Shown: positions 9,495 through 17,837, numbered from the stretch's first letter. The stretch is 64,000 bases of DNA from JAKFYM01 sp964416595 (GCA_964416595.1 CAYQES010000008.1:1-64000), one strand, 5' to 3'. The notes: a model not told the origin generated them from the letters alone. Numbers and translations: made by a program.

Positions 9495-9552
9495 TACCCG
9501 TAAGAGATCCGTTTTTGACGACCTAAGCTAAGCCCCCAACGTGGCCTGGCCC

Positions 9553-9592
9553 CCCAATATTGGGATTACATTTCCTGCTCCCTCCATAGGGA
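9553..9592 (+). promoter_or_regulatory. Structured 5' leader of the RNase E/G mRNA
   Basis: The leader contains a perfect 12-bp palindrome CCCAATATTGGG (9553-9564) and, 14 nt later, a 5-bp stem TCCCT/AGGGA with a CCAT loop (9579-9592), ending just upstream of the GAAGGG Shine-Dalgarno (9595-9600). In E. coli the rne leader is a feedback target of RNase E; whether this one acts similarly is an inference. Confidence 0.45.
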
Positions 9593-9607
9593 CAGAAGGG
9601 ATCGTTC

Positions 9608-11428
9608 ATGCCATCAGAACTTGTTATTAATGCAACCCTGCCAGAAGTGCGCGTAGCACTTCTGGAAGATGGGGAAATTTCCGACCTTTCCATCGAATAC
9701 GAAAAAAATAAAAGCATCGTAGGCAATGTGTACAAAGGCCGCATCGCCCGGGTATTGCCCGGCATGCAGGCTGCCTTCGTAGATATCGGCTTAGAAAGAG
9801 CCGCTTTCCTTTACGTGGGCGACATTGTGTACGAATCCGAAGATGAAGAGGAAGAAGAGGCCGAAGAAACTTCCTCCCTTCCCACCCCCGCAGCGGCCGA
9901 AGAAGGCGAAGCAACCGAAGAAGAAGGTGGCCCCTCTATCGAATTCGATGCCGCAGAGATCTTGGCCGAGAAAAATCTTGGTCAGCTAGAAGAAATTGAT
10001 AACAAAACTGTGCCACCAGAAGAGGGTGCTACTACTTCTGGCTCCGAAGAAGAGGGCTTAGAAGAAACAGAACAGCCCCAGCGCATGGCCCACCAAGGCC
10101 ACCGCCGCGATCACCGCGGCCGCTCTTCCTCCCGGCGCCGGCAAGGTGGCCGCTCCCGGCCCATGCGCCCCCGGCTCAATATCCAAGATGTAGTAAAAGA
10201 AGGCCAAGATATCGTGGTGCAAGTGGCGAAAGAGCCCATGGGCACCAAAGGCGCCCGCCTCACCTGCCATATTTCCTTGCCCGGCCGCCACGTGGTGTTG
10301 ATGCCCACCGTGGATCACGTAGGTGTTTCGAGGAAAATCGCATCCAGTGATGAACGCCGTCGCTTGCGGTCGATCGTGGATGAATTGCGACCACCCGGCA
10401 TGGGCATTATCGTGCGCACCGTGGCTGCGGAACAAACCAACGAGCAGCTCACCAACGAAATCAATTATCTCTTGAATCTCTGGGCTTCGATTAAAAAGAA
10501 AAGTGAAACCCACAAATCACCCTATTGTTTGTATGAAGATCTAAATGTGGTGTTGAAAACCGTACGGGATTTTTTCACGGATGATATCCACCGCCTCGTA
10601 GTGGATTCGCCCCGGGTGCACTCCTACGTGATGGAGTTCGCGGAGCAATTTGCGCCTCACCTCGTGAACCGAGTAGTACGATATACTGGCAAGGATCCAA
10701 TTTTCGACGCTTACGGCATCGAGAGCGAAATCGTGCGTGCCCTTAACCGGAAAGTTTGGCTAAAAAGCGGTGGTTACTTAATCATTGACCAAACGGAAGC
10801 CCTCACGGTGATCGACGTGAACACCGGAAAATTCATTGGACGAAAAAATCTGGAAGAAACCATCCTCAAAACCAATATGGAAGCTGTAAAAGAAGTGGCT
10901 TACCAATTGCGCCTCCGGAATGCGGGCGGGATCATCATCATCGATTTGATCGACATGGAAAAATCTTCCCACCGGGAGAAGGTGTACCGCGCCCTGGAAG
11001 ATTCTTTGAAGAAGGACAAAGCCAAAACCAATATCCTGCGCATTTCCGAGCTTGGCCTTATTCAAATGACCAGGAAAAGAACCCGGGAATCCTTGAACCA
11101 TGTGCTCTGTGAGCCTTGCCCCTACTGCTATGGCAAAGGTTTCACGAAGAATTTACGCACGGTTTGCTACGATATTTTCCGGGAACTCGAGCGGGCAGCC
11201 CTCGAGGGTGGCACCGTGGGTGCTCGCGTGGTGGCGCATCCAGAAGTGGTGGACACTCTCTTCCAAGACGAGCGCGACACTCTCGATCGTTTGGAAGAAC
11301 GTTTCGGCATGAAGGTTTCCATCCAGGGCGATCAAACCCTCCATATTGAGAACTTCAAAGTGGAAGGCGAAAAATTGAGTCTGGTGGGTGCAAGACGCAG
11401 CCAAGAAACCACAGCTCCGTTAAACTAG
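9608..11428 (+). CDS. rng: Ribonuclease E/G family endoribonuclease
   Basis: The 606-residue enzyme cleaves single-stranded RNA in mRNA decay and rRNA processing. The N-terminal start of the S1 fold (NVYKGRIARVLPGMQAAFVD) is interrupted by an insertion of about 110 residues (roughly 77-190): first a Glu-rich stretch, then an Arg/Ser/Gly-rich stretch. The S1 fold, RNase H-like and DNase I-like regions follow. Catalytic Asp403 (VIDVNTG) and Asp446 (IIIDLID) are 43 apart, as in E. coli RNase E, and the zinc link CPYC is at 504-507. It lacks a long C-terminal degradosome scaffold, so it resembles RNase G in length. The stop overlaps the convergent gene's stop in the palindrome CTAG. Confidence 0.94.
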   Translation: MPSELVINATLPEVRVALLEDGEISDLSIEYEKNKSIVGNVYKGRIARVLPGMQAAFVDIGLERAAFLYVGDIVYESEDEEEEEAEETSSLPTPAAAEEGEATEEEGGPSIEFDAAEILAEKNLGQLEEIDNKTVPPEEGATTSGSEEEGLEETEQPQRMAHQGHRRDHRGRSSSRRRQGGRSRPMRPRLNIQDVVKEGQDIVVQVAKEPMGTKGARLTCHISLPGRHVVLMPTVDHVGVSRKIASSDERRRLRSIVDELRPPGMGIIVRTVAAEQTNEQLTNEINYLLNLWASIKKKSETHKSPYCLYEDLNVVLKTVRDFFTDDIHRLVVDSPRVHSYVMEFAEQFAPHLVNRVVRYTGKDPIFDAYGIESEIVRALNRKVWLKSGGYLIIDQTEALTVIDVNTGKFIGRKNLEETILKTNMEAVKEVAYQLRLRNAGGIIIIDLIDMEKSSHREKVYRALEDSLKKDKAKTNILRISELGLIQMTRKRTRESLNHVLCEPCPYCYGKGFTKNLRTVCYDIFRELERAALEGGTVGARVVAHPEVVDTLFQDERDTLDRLEERFGMKVSIQGDQTLHIENFKVEGEKLSLVGARRSQETTAPLN

Positions 11429-11838
11429 AAACGAACGTCGACTACGGGCGACCAAACGAGGGGGGCTGTTACTTGCCCCACGCGTGCTTTACTGGTGTTT
11501 TTCTCTGGAGCCATTTGGCGAGCTAAAGCATAGCGCCGATCGGCCTCTATTTTTTTGGCGCTGTCTTCTTCGTCGTCGCCATTGGAGCCCTCTTTCACCC
11601 CAGAATAAGCAGAGATCAACACCCCTGCTACAGCGCCTAGAGCGGCTCCATAAAAAATATTTTTTGTGTGCGCTCCGGAATCTTCATAAAAGGGCAGAGT
11701 AGACGCGCCCAAAATCGCACCGGAAATTGTAGAAACGGAAATGGTGAGTGCCGCATCCCCCAATGTGAGGGCGTGCACGGGCTTCGCGAACAGGGAACTG
11801 CAAAACAAAGCTAATGCAATTACCCCCATTCGCTTCAC
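11425..11838 (-). CDS. Exported protein with a glycine-rich membrane-like segment
   Basis: The 137-residue protein begins with a signal peptide (MKRMGVIALALFCSSLFA, cleavage probably after VHA), followed by two small-residue-rich hydrophobic segments (about 30-50 and 62-82, with GAALGAVAGVL) that look like glycine zippers, and a charged tail. No family is recognised. Its start overlaps the upstream lipoprotein stop as ATGA, so the two are coupled and probably act together in the envelope. Confidence 0.75.
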   Translation of the reverse strand: MKRMGVIALALFCSSLFAKPVHALTLGDAALTISVSTISGAILGASTLPFYEDSGAHTKNIFYGAALGAVAGVLISAYSGVKEGSNGDDEEDSAKKIEADRRYALARQMAPEKNTSKARVGQVTAPLVWSPVVDVRF

Positions 11839-12434
11839 GGCACGTAGTCTTTCAAGAGAGAGAGTAAGCGGTCACAAGCTTTGCCATCCACTGCCTTACG
11901 GTCAGTCACATAGGCTTTGGCTTGTTTGCTCCAATAAGAAATTTCCGTATCACAAACATTTCCGCTGGCCACTTTGCGGCCTTCGCCTTTAGCCACAGAG
12001 AAAGTTACAGGATTCTCCGCTTGGCCTTCGGCGGCGAACGCAAAGCGCTCGCCGTCGTTGATGTTTGTTTGGATCATTTTGTACGTAGTGCCTTGGGCTT
12101 CAACGTAAAAATGATTGGTCTTCGGCAGATAGCTGAACACCCAGCCATTTTGCTTCAATAAGACTTCTTTTTTATTTTGGCTAGCAACGGCCCGGTTGCT
12201 GGTCTCCGCGGCGATGCGGCTGAAGTCGTCTTCCACTTCATTCAGCCACGTGAAATCACCATGCAAAGATGCAGGCTCCCTGCCGTCTATTCTTTGGACA
12301 CGCTCGCTAGCTTCATCCTCGTTTACCGAGTCTGGCCCGCGGCTTCCCTGTTGAGATGCACAAGCCCCTAAGCTTAGTGCGGTTAGAACGATTGCCCCTG
12401 TTTTGATCAGTAAGACGTACTTCCTGTACTTCAT
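11835..12434 (-). CDS. Predicted lipoprotein
   Basis: The 199-residue protein has a charged N-terminus, a hydrophobic stretch and a lipobox LSLGAC (Cys near residue 25), so it is probably lipidated. Two cysteines in the C-terminal part (NVCDTE and GKACDR) could form a disulfide. The rest is a soluble domain I do not recognise. Translation starts 6 nt after an AGGAGGA Shine-Dalgarno, and a good promoter lies upstream. It heads a two-gene unit with the exported protein downstream. Confidence 0.8.
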   Translation of the reverse strand: MKYRKYVLLIKTGAIVLTALSLGACASQQGSRGPDSVNEDEASERVQRIDGREPASLHGDFTWLNEVEDDFSRIAAETSNRAVASQNKKEVLLKQNGWVFSYLPKTNHFYVEAQGTTYKMIQTNINDGERFAFAAEGQAENPVTFSVAKGEGRKVASGNVCDTEISYWSKQAKAYVTDRKAVDGKACDRLLSLLKDYVP

Positions 12435-12455
12435 GACCCGATCCTCCTATCCCAA

Positions 12456-12483
12456 AGTATAGCACTTTAAGGAGCGCTCTCAA
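12456..12483 (-). promoter_or_regulatory. Sigma-70 promoter of the lipoprotein operon
   Basis: On the minus strand TTGAGA (12483-12478) is followed after 16 nt by TATACT (12461-12456). An AGGAGGA ribosome site (12448-12442) lies between the expected start point and the ATG at 12434. Confidence 0.7.
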
Positions 12484-12562
12484 GCATTTCCCCAATTACC
12501 TCTAAACAACTGTAAGTTTTGGGTTTTTTTTGGTATTTCCGGGTCCATCTGGAAAGGGTTTT

Positions 12563-13204
12563 ATGCTGTATCTTGCTTCCCGCTCGCCCCGACGTAAAGA
12601 GCTTCTGGCCCAAGCGGGGCTTTCATTCCGTATTTATGTGCCGAAAGCCAAGGAGCTAGACGCCCCTAAAACCACCAAAAATTCTCCACCAAGCAGAATC
12701 GTGCGCAAAATCTCCCTCTGGAAAGCTCGGGCCGCCCACCAGGAACTAAGGAAAAGGGGGATAAAAAAGGGCCTGATTCTCTCGGCGGATACCTTGGTGT
12801 TTCAAAACGGAAAAGTGTTGGGCAAACCTCGCCATAAACAAGAGGCAACGAAGATGCTCCGTCAACTTTCTGGCAGCTGGCACCAGGTATATACGGCCGT
12901 AACTTGCGTGGCGTTTACGAATAATGAGGCCAAAGAGAAAACCATCCATGTGATGAGCCGGGTGAAGTTTTTTCCCCTGCAGAAAGATTGGATCCGTTGG
13001 TATATCGCCACGGGCGAACCCATGGATAAAGCCGGTGCCTATGGAGCCCAAGCCCATGGCGCTGTTTTTATCCAACGCTTTTCCGGTTCCTATAGCAACG
13101 TTGTGGGATTGCCTCTTGGGGAAAGCATTCGTTTGTTGGAAAAAATGAGCGGTTCTTCCCGCACGAAACTACTGCGCGCTCGCCTTCCACAGAAAAACAG
13201 GTAA
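12563..13204 (+). CDS. maf: Maf-family nucleotide pyrophosphatase
   Basis: This 213-residue protein matches Maf/YhdE-type enzymes, which hydrolyse non-canonical or excess nucleoside triphosphates to monophosphates. Motifs are ASRSPRRKELL near the N-terminus, the acidic ILSADT segment, a GSWHQVYTAV segment and SYSNVVGLPL near the C-terminus. I start at 12563 because GGAAAGGG lies about 5 nt upstream and the sequence then begins MLYLASRSPRR, as in the family; the longer reading frame adds 11 atypical residues. It is a single gene, divergent from the lipoprotein unit. Confidence 0.92.
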   Translation: MLYLASRSPRRKELLAQAGLSFRIYVPKAKELDAPKTTKNSPPSRIVRKISLWKARAAHQELRKRGIKKGLILSADTLVFQNGKVLGKPRHKQEATKMLRQLSGSWHQVYTAVTCVAFTNNEAKEKTIHVMSRVKFFPLQKDWIRWYIATGEPMDKAGAYGAQAHGAVFIQRFSGSYSNVVGLPLGESIRLLEKMSGSSRTKLLRARLPQKNR

Positions 13205-13264
13205 CTCAACTCTCCCCCCTATTTTACCGATAGTTCTTAAGAGCTTTCATAAAGGGAGAGACAA

Positions 13265-13951
13265 ATGGAACTTGGAGAATACATCGGGCAAGCCACCTAC
13301 GGGCTTATCCTGATCTCCTATATGGTGCGAAATGTAAATTGGCTGCGGATCTTCGCCATCGCCGCCAGCATCGCCGCCATTTATTACAGCACCCTTGTGG
13401 CCAGAGAAATCCTGTGGATTCCCGTGCTCTGGAATACGCTTTTCATTTTAGCTAATACGGCCCAGCTTTTACTCACCCGCTGGCGCGCAAGATCCGTGGC
13501 CATGAATCCCCTGGAAACTTTTCTGCATAAAACGGTGCTAGCTAATTTCCCCGCAGCGGAAGTAAAAAGTTTCGCGGCCTTCGCCCAAGAAGGAGAACTG
13601 GTTTCCGGGCAACAACTGATCCAAGCGGGCACGCAGCTCAATCATCTTTTTTGTTTGATCCAAGGGAAAGTGGATATCCTTGCCAATGGCAATAAAGTAA
13701 CAGAGCTCACACCTGGCTATTTTTTGGGAGAGATGAGTTTTCTCACCCACTCTCACACTAGAGCCGATGTGGTGGCCGCTACGAACTTAAAATTCCTGGC
13801 TTGGCCACACGTAGAGATCGAAAAATGGGTGGATTCGGATGCGTCGCGCTTGGCACTGTTGAACACAGCTCTTGGCACCCAAGTGGTGGATCAGTTACTC
13901 CGCCAAAATGAAGCTTTGCTGAAAGAAGCCCAGCATAGGAGTGCAGGATGA
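13265..13951 (+). CDS. Popeye-like membrane protein with cyclic-nucleotide-binding domain
   Basis: The 228-residue protein has three hydrophobic segments in the first 72 residues (about 8-22, 26-45 and 50-70, with VRNVNWLRI and PVLWNTLFILAN) and a Crp-type cyclic-nucleotide-binding beta-barrel (about 85-205). The phosphate-binding cassette is recognisable as FLGEMSFL with E156 and R166. This layout resembles eukaryotic Popeye-domain proteins and their bacterial relatives. No DNA-binding domain follows, so it is probably a membrane cAMP- or cGMP-responsive adaptor. A GGGAGAG ribosome site precedes the start. It overlaps the next gene by 4 nt. Confidence 0.82.
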   Translation: MELGEYIGQATYGLILISYMVRNVNWLRIFAIAASIAAIYYSTLVAREILWIPVLWNTLFILANTAQLLLTRWRARSVAMNPLETFLHKTVLANFPAAEVKSFAAFAQEGELVSGQQLIQAGTQLNHLFCLIQGKVDILANGNKVTELTPGYFLGEMSFLTHSHTRADVVAATNLKFLAWPHVEIEKWVDSDASRLALLNTALGTQVVDQLLRQNEALLKEAQHRSAG

Positions 13952-14385
13952 TGCTGTTCATTTTATTGTCTACTTTAGCATGGGCCGATATTCCCACTGC
14001 TCCTTCCACGCCAACTGCTGTGTACGACTTAAAAGGCCTAAAACCCACAAGCGCCAGCGTGCACAACACGGCGGCTTATCGCAAACGGCACCTACGTTTT
14101 AAAAACGACCAAGGCAGCCACATTTTTGTGTTTGAAGAAACAAAGTACGAAACCCCTTCGGAACTTTTCTTTTTTCAAACCATGAATAATTGGAATTCCA
14201 TTTGCTCTGTGGAATTAGAATGTTCCGCCAAAGCTTTTTGCACCGAAGACTGCCGCACCATGTACTATCCCGTTGCGAGCACGCCGCCCGAGAGTCCGTT
14301 GCCTCCGAGTAAATGCCGGGTGCGTAATCTCACCTGCTCGCCCGCACCAATGCCCACACCCGCGCCTCAGGAAATGAGCAAATGA
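13948..14385 (+). CDS. Small secreted cysteine-rich protein
   Basis: This 145-residue protein starts with a short signal peptide (MMLFILLSTLAWA) and carries six cysteines between residues 87 and 130, suggesting three disulfides in the periplasm or outside the cell. The C-terminus is Pro-rich. No family is recognised. It is coupled by ATGA overlaps to both neighbours, so it belongs to a three-gene unit led by the Popeye-like protein. Confidence 0.72.
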   Translation: MMLFILLSTLAWADIPTAPSTPTAVYDLKGLKPTSASVHNTAAYRKRHLRFKNDQGSHIFVFEETKYETPSELFFFQTMNNWNSICSVELECSAKAFCTEDCRTMYYPVASTPPESPLPPSKCRVRNLTCSPAPMPTPAPQEMSK

Positions 14386-15233
14386 ATTCCCGTTTTCCCA
14401 AAGCAGTGATGGAGAGCATCCGCAATCGGGAGCTTTTGGCGCAAGCTTTGCAGGAACAAGAACAAGAATTAGTGCGTAGGCGTAGGATTGTTAGGGCTCT
14501 TTGCGTGGGTGTTCCCTTGGCGGGAATTTACTACGTGATGCATGGCCCACCGTTGATGGAAATGGAGGGATTAAAATCCTTAAGCAATCTACAGAAATCT
14601 ATTTTTAAACAGGCCGCGGCCCAAGCCCAAGCGGGCGGAAAAATGATGATTGGCGAAGAGAAAAAAGCCCAAGAAGCGGTGGCCACAAACGCTTATACCC
14701 AAACGGAATCTGTGGACGACATGGTTCAAGAGCTCGAAGCCAGAAATGCCAAGCTCCAAGATTTTGCAGACAAACACAAATCCAATTTTAGCCAAGAACA
14801 GCTGATGGGTATGGTTGAAAAAGCCAATCAAAACCAAACAGGCGCCCCAAGCACACGGGATTTAGAAAATTTAGCGTCTGATCTTCAGGAACGGAGTGCG
14901 GCTTTAGACGAAGCTCTAGGCGAAGGCATAAAAGAAACTGGGAACATCGAAAAACCAACTGGCGGTGCAGAGCAAACAATAGGACAAGAAAAAACACAGA
15001 CTCCCGAAACCCGTACACTGGCTTCCACCACCACCACGCCCACTTGCTCGCCCCTATCTTTGGTAAACTTGCGGCTTGCGCTTCCAGAATTGGGCAGTAT
15101 TTCCACGCCTCAACCCTTGGCATACCAAGCCACCACCGAATCCGAACTCATAAGGATTGCACTTTTGGCCCCTACTCCAGTAAAGTCTCCTAGTTTTCAT
15201 GAATACGTGCCCGTAAACAAAATCGACTTCTAG
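14382..15233 (+). CDS. Membrane-anchored coiled-coil protein
   Basis: The 283-residue protein has a Glu/Arg-rich cytoplasmic N-terminus (about 1-37), one membrane helix (ALCVGVPLAGIYYVMHG, about 39-55), a Gln/Ala/Glu-rich region with heptad character (about 65-190), a Thr-rich linker and a C-terminal segment of short hydrophobic repeats. The domain family is unknown. It overlaps the cysteine-rich protein gene by 4 nt and may partner it across the envelope. Confidence 0.72.
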   Translation: MNSRFPKAVMESIRNRELLAQALQEQEQELVRRRRIVRALCVGVPLAGIYYVMHGPPLMEMEGLKSLSNLQKSIFKQAAAQAQAGGKMMIGEEKKAQEAVATNAYTQTESVDDMVQELEARNAKLQDFADKHKSNFSQEQLMGMVEKANQNQTGAPSTRDLENLASDLQERSAALDEALGEGIKETGNIEKPTGGAEQTIGQEKTQTPETRTLASTTTTPTCSPLSLVNLRLALPELGSISTPQPLAYQATTESELIRIALLAPTPVKSPSFHEYVPVNKIDF

Positions 15234-15242
15234 GATCTCCCA

Positions 15243-15959
15243 GTGATTCTTTCCACAGAAAAAAAAGAGCGCCTACAGCAAGTAGAAGAAACGATCCTTT
15301 CCGCCTGCCAAAAGTCAGGGCGCAAGCGCACTGCCGTAAAACTCATCGCCGTGAGCAAAACTAAAGGCTGGGAAGAAGTTCGGGATTTTTTGCTCTTAGG
15401 GCAAACTGAATTTGGCGAAAACTATGTGCAAGAAGCCATAAGCAAAATCCAATCCTTACAAACCTGGAAAGAAGTGGAAAAAAAAGCGCCCTCTCCCCAC
15501 TGGCATTTCATTGGAAATCTACAATCCAATAAAACAAAATTCATTCCGGGAAATTTTTCTCTTTTCCACGCCCTGGATTCTTTATCTCTGGCCGAGAAAT
15601 TAAACAAATCCGCGAGTGCCGTTCACCAAGTGCAAAACTGCTTAGTAGAAGTAAACCTAGAGGGCCAATCCACCAAAGGTGGAATTAGCCCCAAAGAACT
15701 TCCGCACTTTTTAGAGAAATTGCAATCCCATTCCTCTCTTACTATCACTGGATTGATGTGCATTCCCGATCCCAAACGTTCTTCTAGAGAGCCCTTCTCG
15801 GAACTTCGCCAGCTCCAGGAAAAAATGAACCAAGTGGGCGCCTATAAAAAACCATTAACGGAACTCTCCATGGGTATGAGTGCGGATTTTTCCGAAGCCA
15901 TCCTCGAAGGCTCCACCATGGTGCGAGTGGGCACAGCACTTTTTGGAGCCCGCTCATGA
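15243..15959 (+). CDS. YggS/PLPBP-family pyridoxal phosphate homeostasis protein
   Basis: The 238-residue protein is of family length and carries the PLP-binding lysine in LIAVSKTKG (K39), the FGENYVQEA segment, HWHFIGNLQSNK, and a C-terminal LSMGMSADFSEAI phosphate-binding segment. It binds PLP and helps balance B6 vitamers and amino acid pools; no catalytic activity is established for the family. The start is GTG at 15243, 10 nt after the preceding stop. Its stop overlaps the next start as ATGA. Confidence 0.93.
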   Translation: MILSTEKKERLQQVEETILSACQKSGRKRTAVKLIAVSKTKGWEEVRDFLLLGQTEFGENYVQEAISKIQSLQTWKEVEKKAPSPHWHFIGNLQSNKTKFIPGNFSLFHALDSLSLAEKLNKSASAVHQVQNCLVEVNLEGQSTKGGISPKELPHFLEKLQSHSSLTITGLMCIPDPKRSSREPFSELRQLQEKMNQVGAYKKPLTELSMGMSADFSEAILEGSTMVRVGTALFGARS

Positions 15960-16624
15960 AACAGTGGATAGTGCATGAAGAAAAGGGTTTCTTGGTGGTG
16001 AATAAACCCGCTGGAATTCTTTCGCAAAAAGATAAATCCGGTGTAGACGATCTCGCCACCCTTCTCAAACATAACCTAAAGCTAGAAAAAAACTCCTTTC
16101 TCGCGCCAGTGCATCGCTTGGACCGCAATACTTCGGGCCTACTTATCTTAGCGAAAGCCCCAAATGCCGCCAAAGATCTCACGGAACTTTTTCGGGAAGG
16201 GGAAGTAAAAAAGACCTATCTTGCTATCGTGAAAGGTGATCCCGGTGCTTCAGGCCGCTATGATTTCCCTTTAAAAAAAGAGGAAAAAACCAATCAAACT
16301 TTTGTGAGCGAAGACGGGCAAGAAGCCATCACCGAATTCACGAGAGCACAAAAACTCGGTAACGCTTCTTTAGTAGAAGTGAGAATTCTCACGGGCCGCT
16401 CCCACCAGATTCGCGCTCACTTTGCCGCCGCCGGGCACGCCTTAGTGGGAGACAAAAAATACGGAAAAAAACCTTGGTCAGAGATTTTTACTCGCCCCGC
16501 CTTACATGCCTATCAGTTATCCATACCCGCTTGCGCCGGTGCACCGGCCCTGCAGCTAGAATGCAAATTGCCGGAAGATATGGAGCAACTACTCCTCCGC
16601 TTGGGTGGAAAAACTCTCCTTTAA
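15956..16624 (+). CDS. RluA-family pseudouridine synthase without S4 domain
   Basis: This 222-residue protein carries the catalytic motif HRLDRNTSGLL (Asp near residue 57), the KKTYLAIV motif and the GRSHQIRAH motif. It converts specific uridines of rRNA or tRNA to pseudouridine; the site cannot be assigned. It consists of the catalytic domain alone. It overlaps the PLP protein gene by 4 nt, and its last 36 nt overlap the 3' end of a second, convergent RluA-family gene. Confidence 0.9.
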   Translation: MKQWIVHEEKGFLVVNKPAGILSQKDKSGVDDLATLLKHNLKLEKNSFLAPVHRLDRNTSGLLILAKAPNAAKDLTELFREGEVKKTYLAIVKGDPGASGRYDFPLKKEEKTNQTFVSEDGQEAITEFTRAQKLGNASLVEVRILTGRSHQIRAHFAAAGHALVGDKKYGKKPWSEIFTRPALHAYQLSIPACAGAPALQLECKLPEDMEQLLLRLGGKTLL

Positions 16625-17326
16625 GCCGTTCAATAGATCCCGCATTTTTTCTTCCATGGGGCACTCAATTTTCACAGGATTTCCACTAAAGGGATGGGTG
16701 AATTCTAAGGTGCGCGCATGCAGCGGCAGTGTTTGTGGCACAAGATCCGGATGGAAAGAACTCCGCCAATCCGTGATGCCATACCCCCCATCCCACAAAA
16801 TGGGAGTTCCAAGTGCACGTAAATGAATTCGAATCTGGTGCAATCGGCCAGTAAGGGGCGAAGCTTCCACCCAAGCAATATCCCCAAAACGCTCCTTCAC
16901 GAGAAAATCCGTTTCCGAAGGTTTCCCTTTTTTTAAATCAATCAAAGCTCGCCCGCGGCCTTTTTTTCCTTCTGCCCTGAGGAGCGGAATCGAACAGCGG
17001 CATGTATCCCATTCCGGAGAACCCGCCGTAAAAGCCCAATAGGTTTTTTTCATCTGCCTGGATTCAAATAGTTTCGACAATAACTGATGGGAGTCTTTGT
17101 GTTTAGCGAATAAAACCACGCCGCTGGTTTCCCTATCCAAACGATGCACAGGATAAAGATCCCGGCCGCTGGCGTCTGGCTGGTGGCCTTTAGCCCGGAG
17201 CATATCTCCGAGCTGGTGGAGCAAAACATTTTTCTCTAAGCCCCAGCGATCGGCCACCACTAATTCGCCCGCAAATTTCTTTACGGCGATGAGGTGTTCG
17301 TCTTCAATTAAAATTCTTTGGTCCAC
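16589..17326 (-). CDS. Second RluA-family pseudouridine synthase
   Basis: The 245-residue protein has YPVHRLDRETSGVVLFAKH (catalytic Asp near 64), MKKTYWAF and GRLHQIRIHL motifs. It lacks an S4 domain. The sequence is clearly related to, but well diverged from, the convergent neighbour, so the two are likely to modify different sites. The start is GTG with GAGG just upstream, 23 nt inside the preceding acetyltransferase gene, so it is coupled to the minus-strand unit. The 3' ends of the two synthase genes overlap by 36 nt. Confidence 0.88.
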   Translation of the reverse strand: MDQRILIEDEHLIAVKKFAGELVVADRWGLEKNVLLHQLGDMLRAKGHQPDASGRDLYPVHRLDRETSGVVLFAKHKDSHQLLSKLFESRQMKKTYWAFTAGSPEWDTCRCSIPLLRAEGKKGRGRALIDLKKGKPSETDFLVKERFGDIAWVEASPLTGRLHQIRIHLRALGTPILWDGGYGITDWRSSFHPDLVPQTLPLHARTLEFTHPFSGNPVKIECPMEEKMRDLLNGLKESFSTQAEE

Positions 17327-17837
17327 GGTCCTCTATTTCGCTCTCAAAATCTACATCGGGATCGCCCGTGATTTTATTTCTTTCCATTTTATAGATCATC
17401 ACAAAGGCATCTTCCCCATCGGGATAAAAATTGGGCAGCGTGCGGATCACCAAAAAACCTAGCTTTTGGTATAAAGCCACAGCCGCTTGATTGCCTTTGC
17501 GCACTTCCAATATCATGCTTTCCCCATTTTTCCGCATCACAAAGGCGATAATCTGGCGCAAAAGATAGGTGGCTAAACCTTGGCGGCGTAGGGCCGGATC
17601 CACAGCGAATGTAACAAGATGGGCTTGTTCCCCGGGAAAGGAAAAAACCCCATAAGCTAAAACTTTTTTATCTGTTTCATTATCGGTGACCACCCAAAAA
17701 TGGGAATGGGCCTTGGAGAGCTCCTGGCGAAAAGCTTCCTCACTCCATGGAGGTTGATTCGACCCAGCATCAATCTTCGCGGTCTGTTCTAGATCCTCTT
17801 CCGTGGCGGGCCGTGGGGAATAGGGCAGAGTTTTCAT
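17304..17837 (-). CDS. rimI: RimI-like GNAT N-acetyltransferase
   Basis: The 177-residue protein has the GNAT acetyl-CoA loop RRQGLATYLL (about 83-92) and the RimI-type LEVRKGNQAAVALYQKLGF segment. RimI acetylates the N-terminus of ribosomal protein S18, but general protein N-terminal acetylation is also possible. A charged extension of about 20 residues follows the domain. It overlaps the upstream gene by 4 nt (ATGA) and the downstream synthase gene by 23 nt. Confidence 0.82.
   Translation of the reverse strand: MKTLPYSPRPATEEDLEQTAKIDAGSNQPPWSEEAFRQELSKAHSHFWVVTDNETDKKVLAYGVFSFPGEQAHLVTFAVDPALRRQGLATYLLRQIIAFVMRKNGESMILEVRKGNQAAVALYQKLGFLVIRTLPNFYPDGEDAFVMIYKMERNKITGDPDVDFESEIEDRGPKNFN

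Noticed and set aside
10058..10513. 151-codon open frame antisense to the RNase E/G gene
   Set aside because: It lies wholly opposite well-conserved catalytic coding sequence, has no ribosome site, and its composition (His/Gly-rich) is a by-product of the opposite strand.
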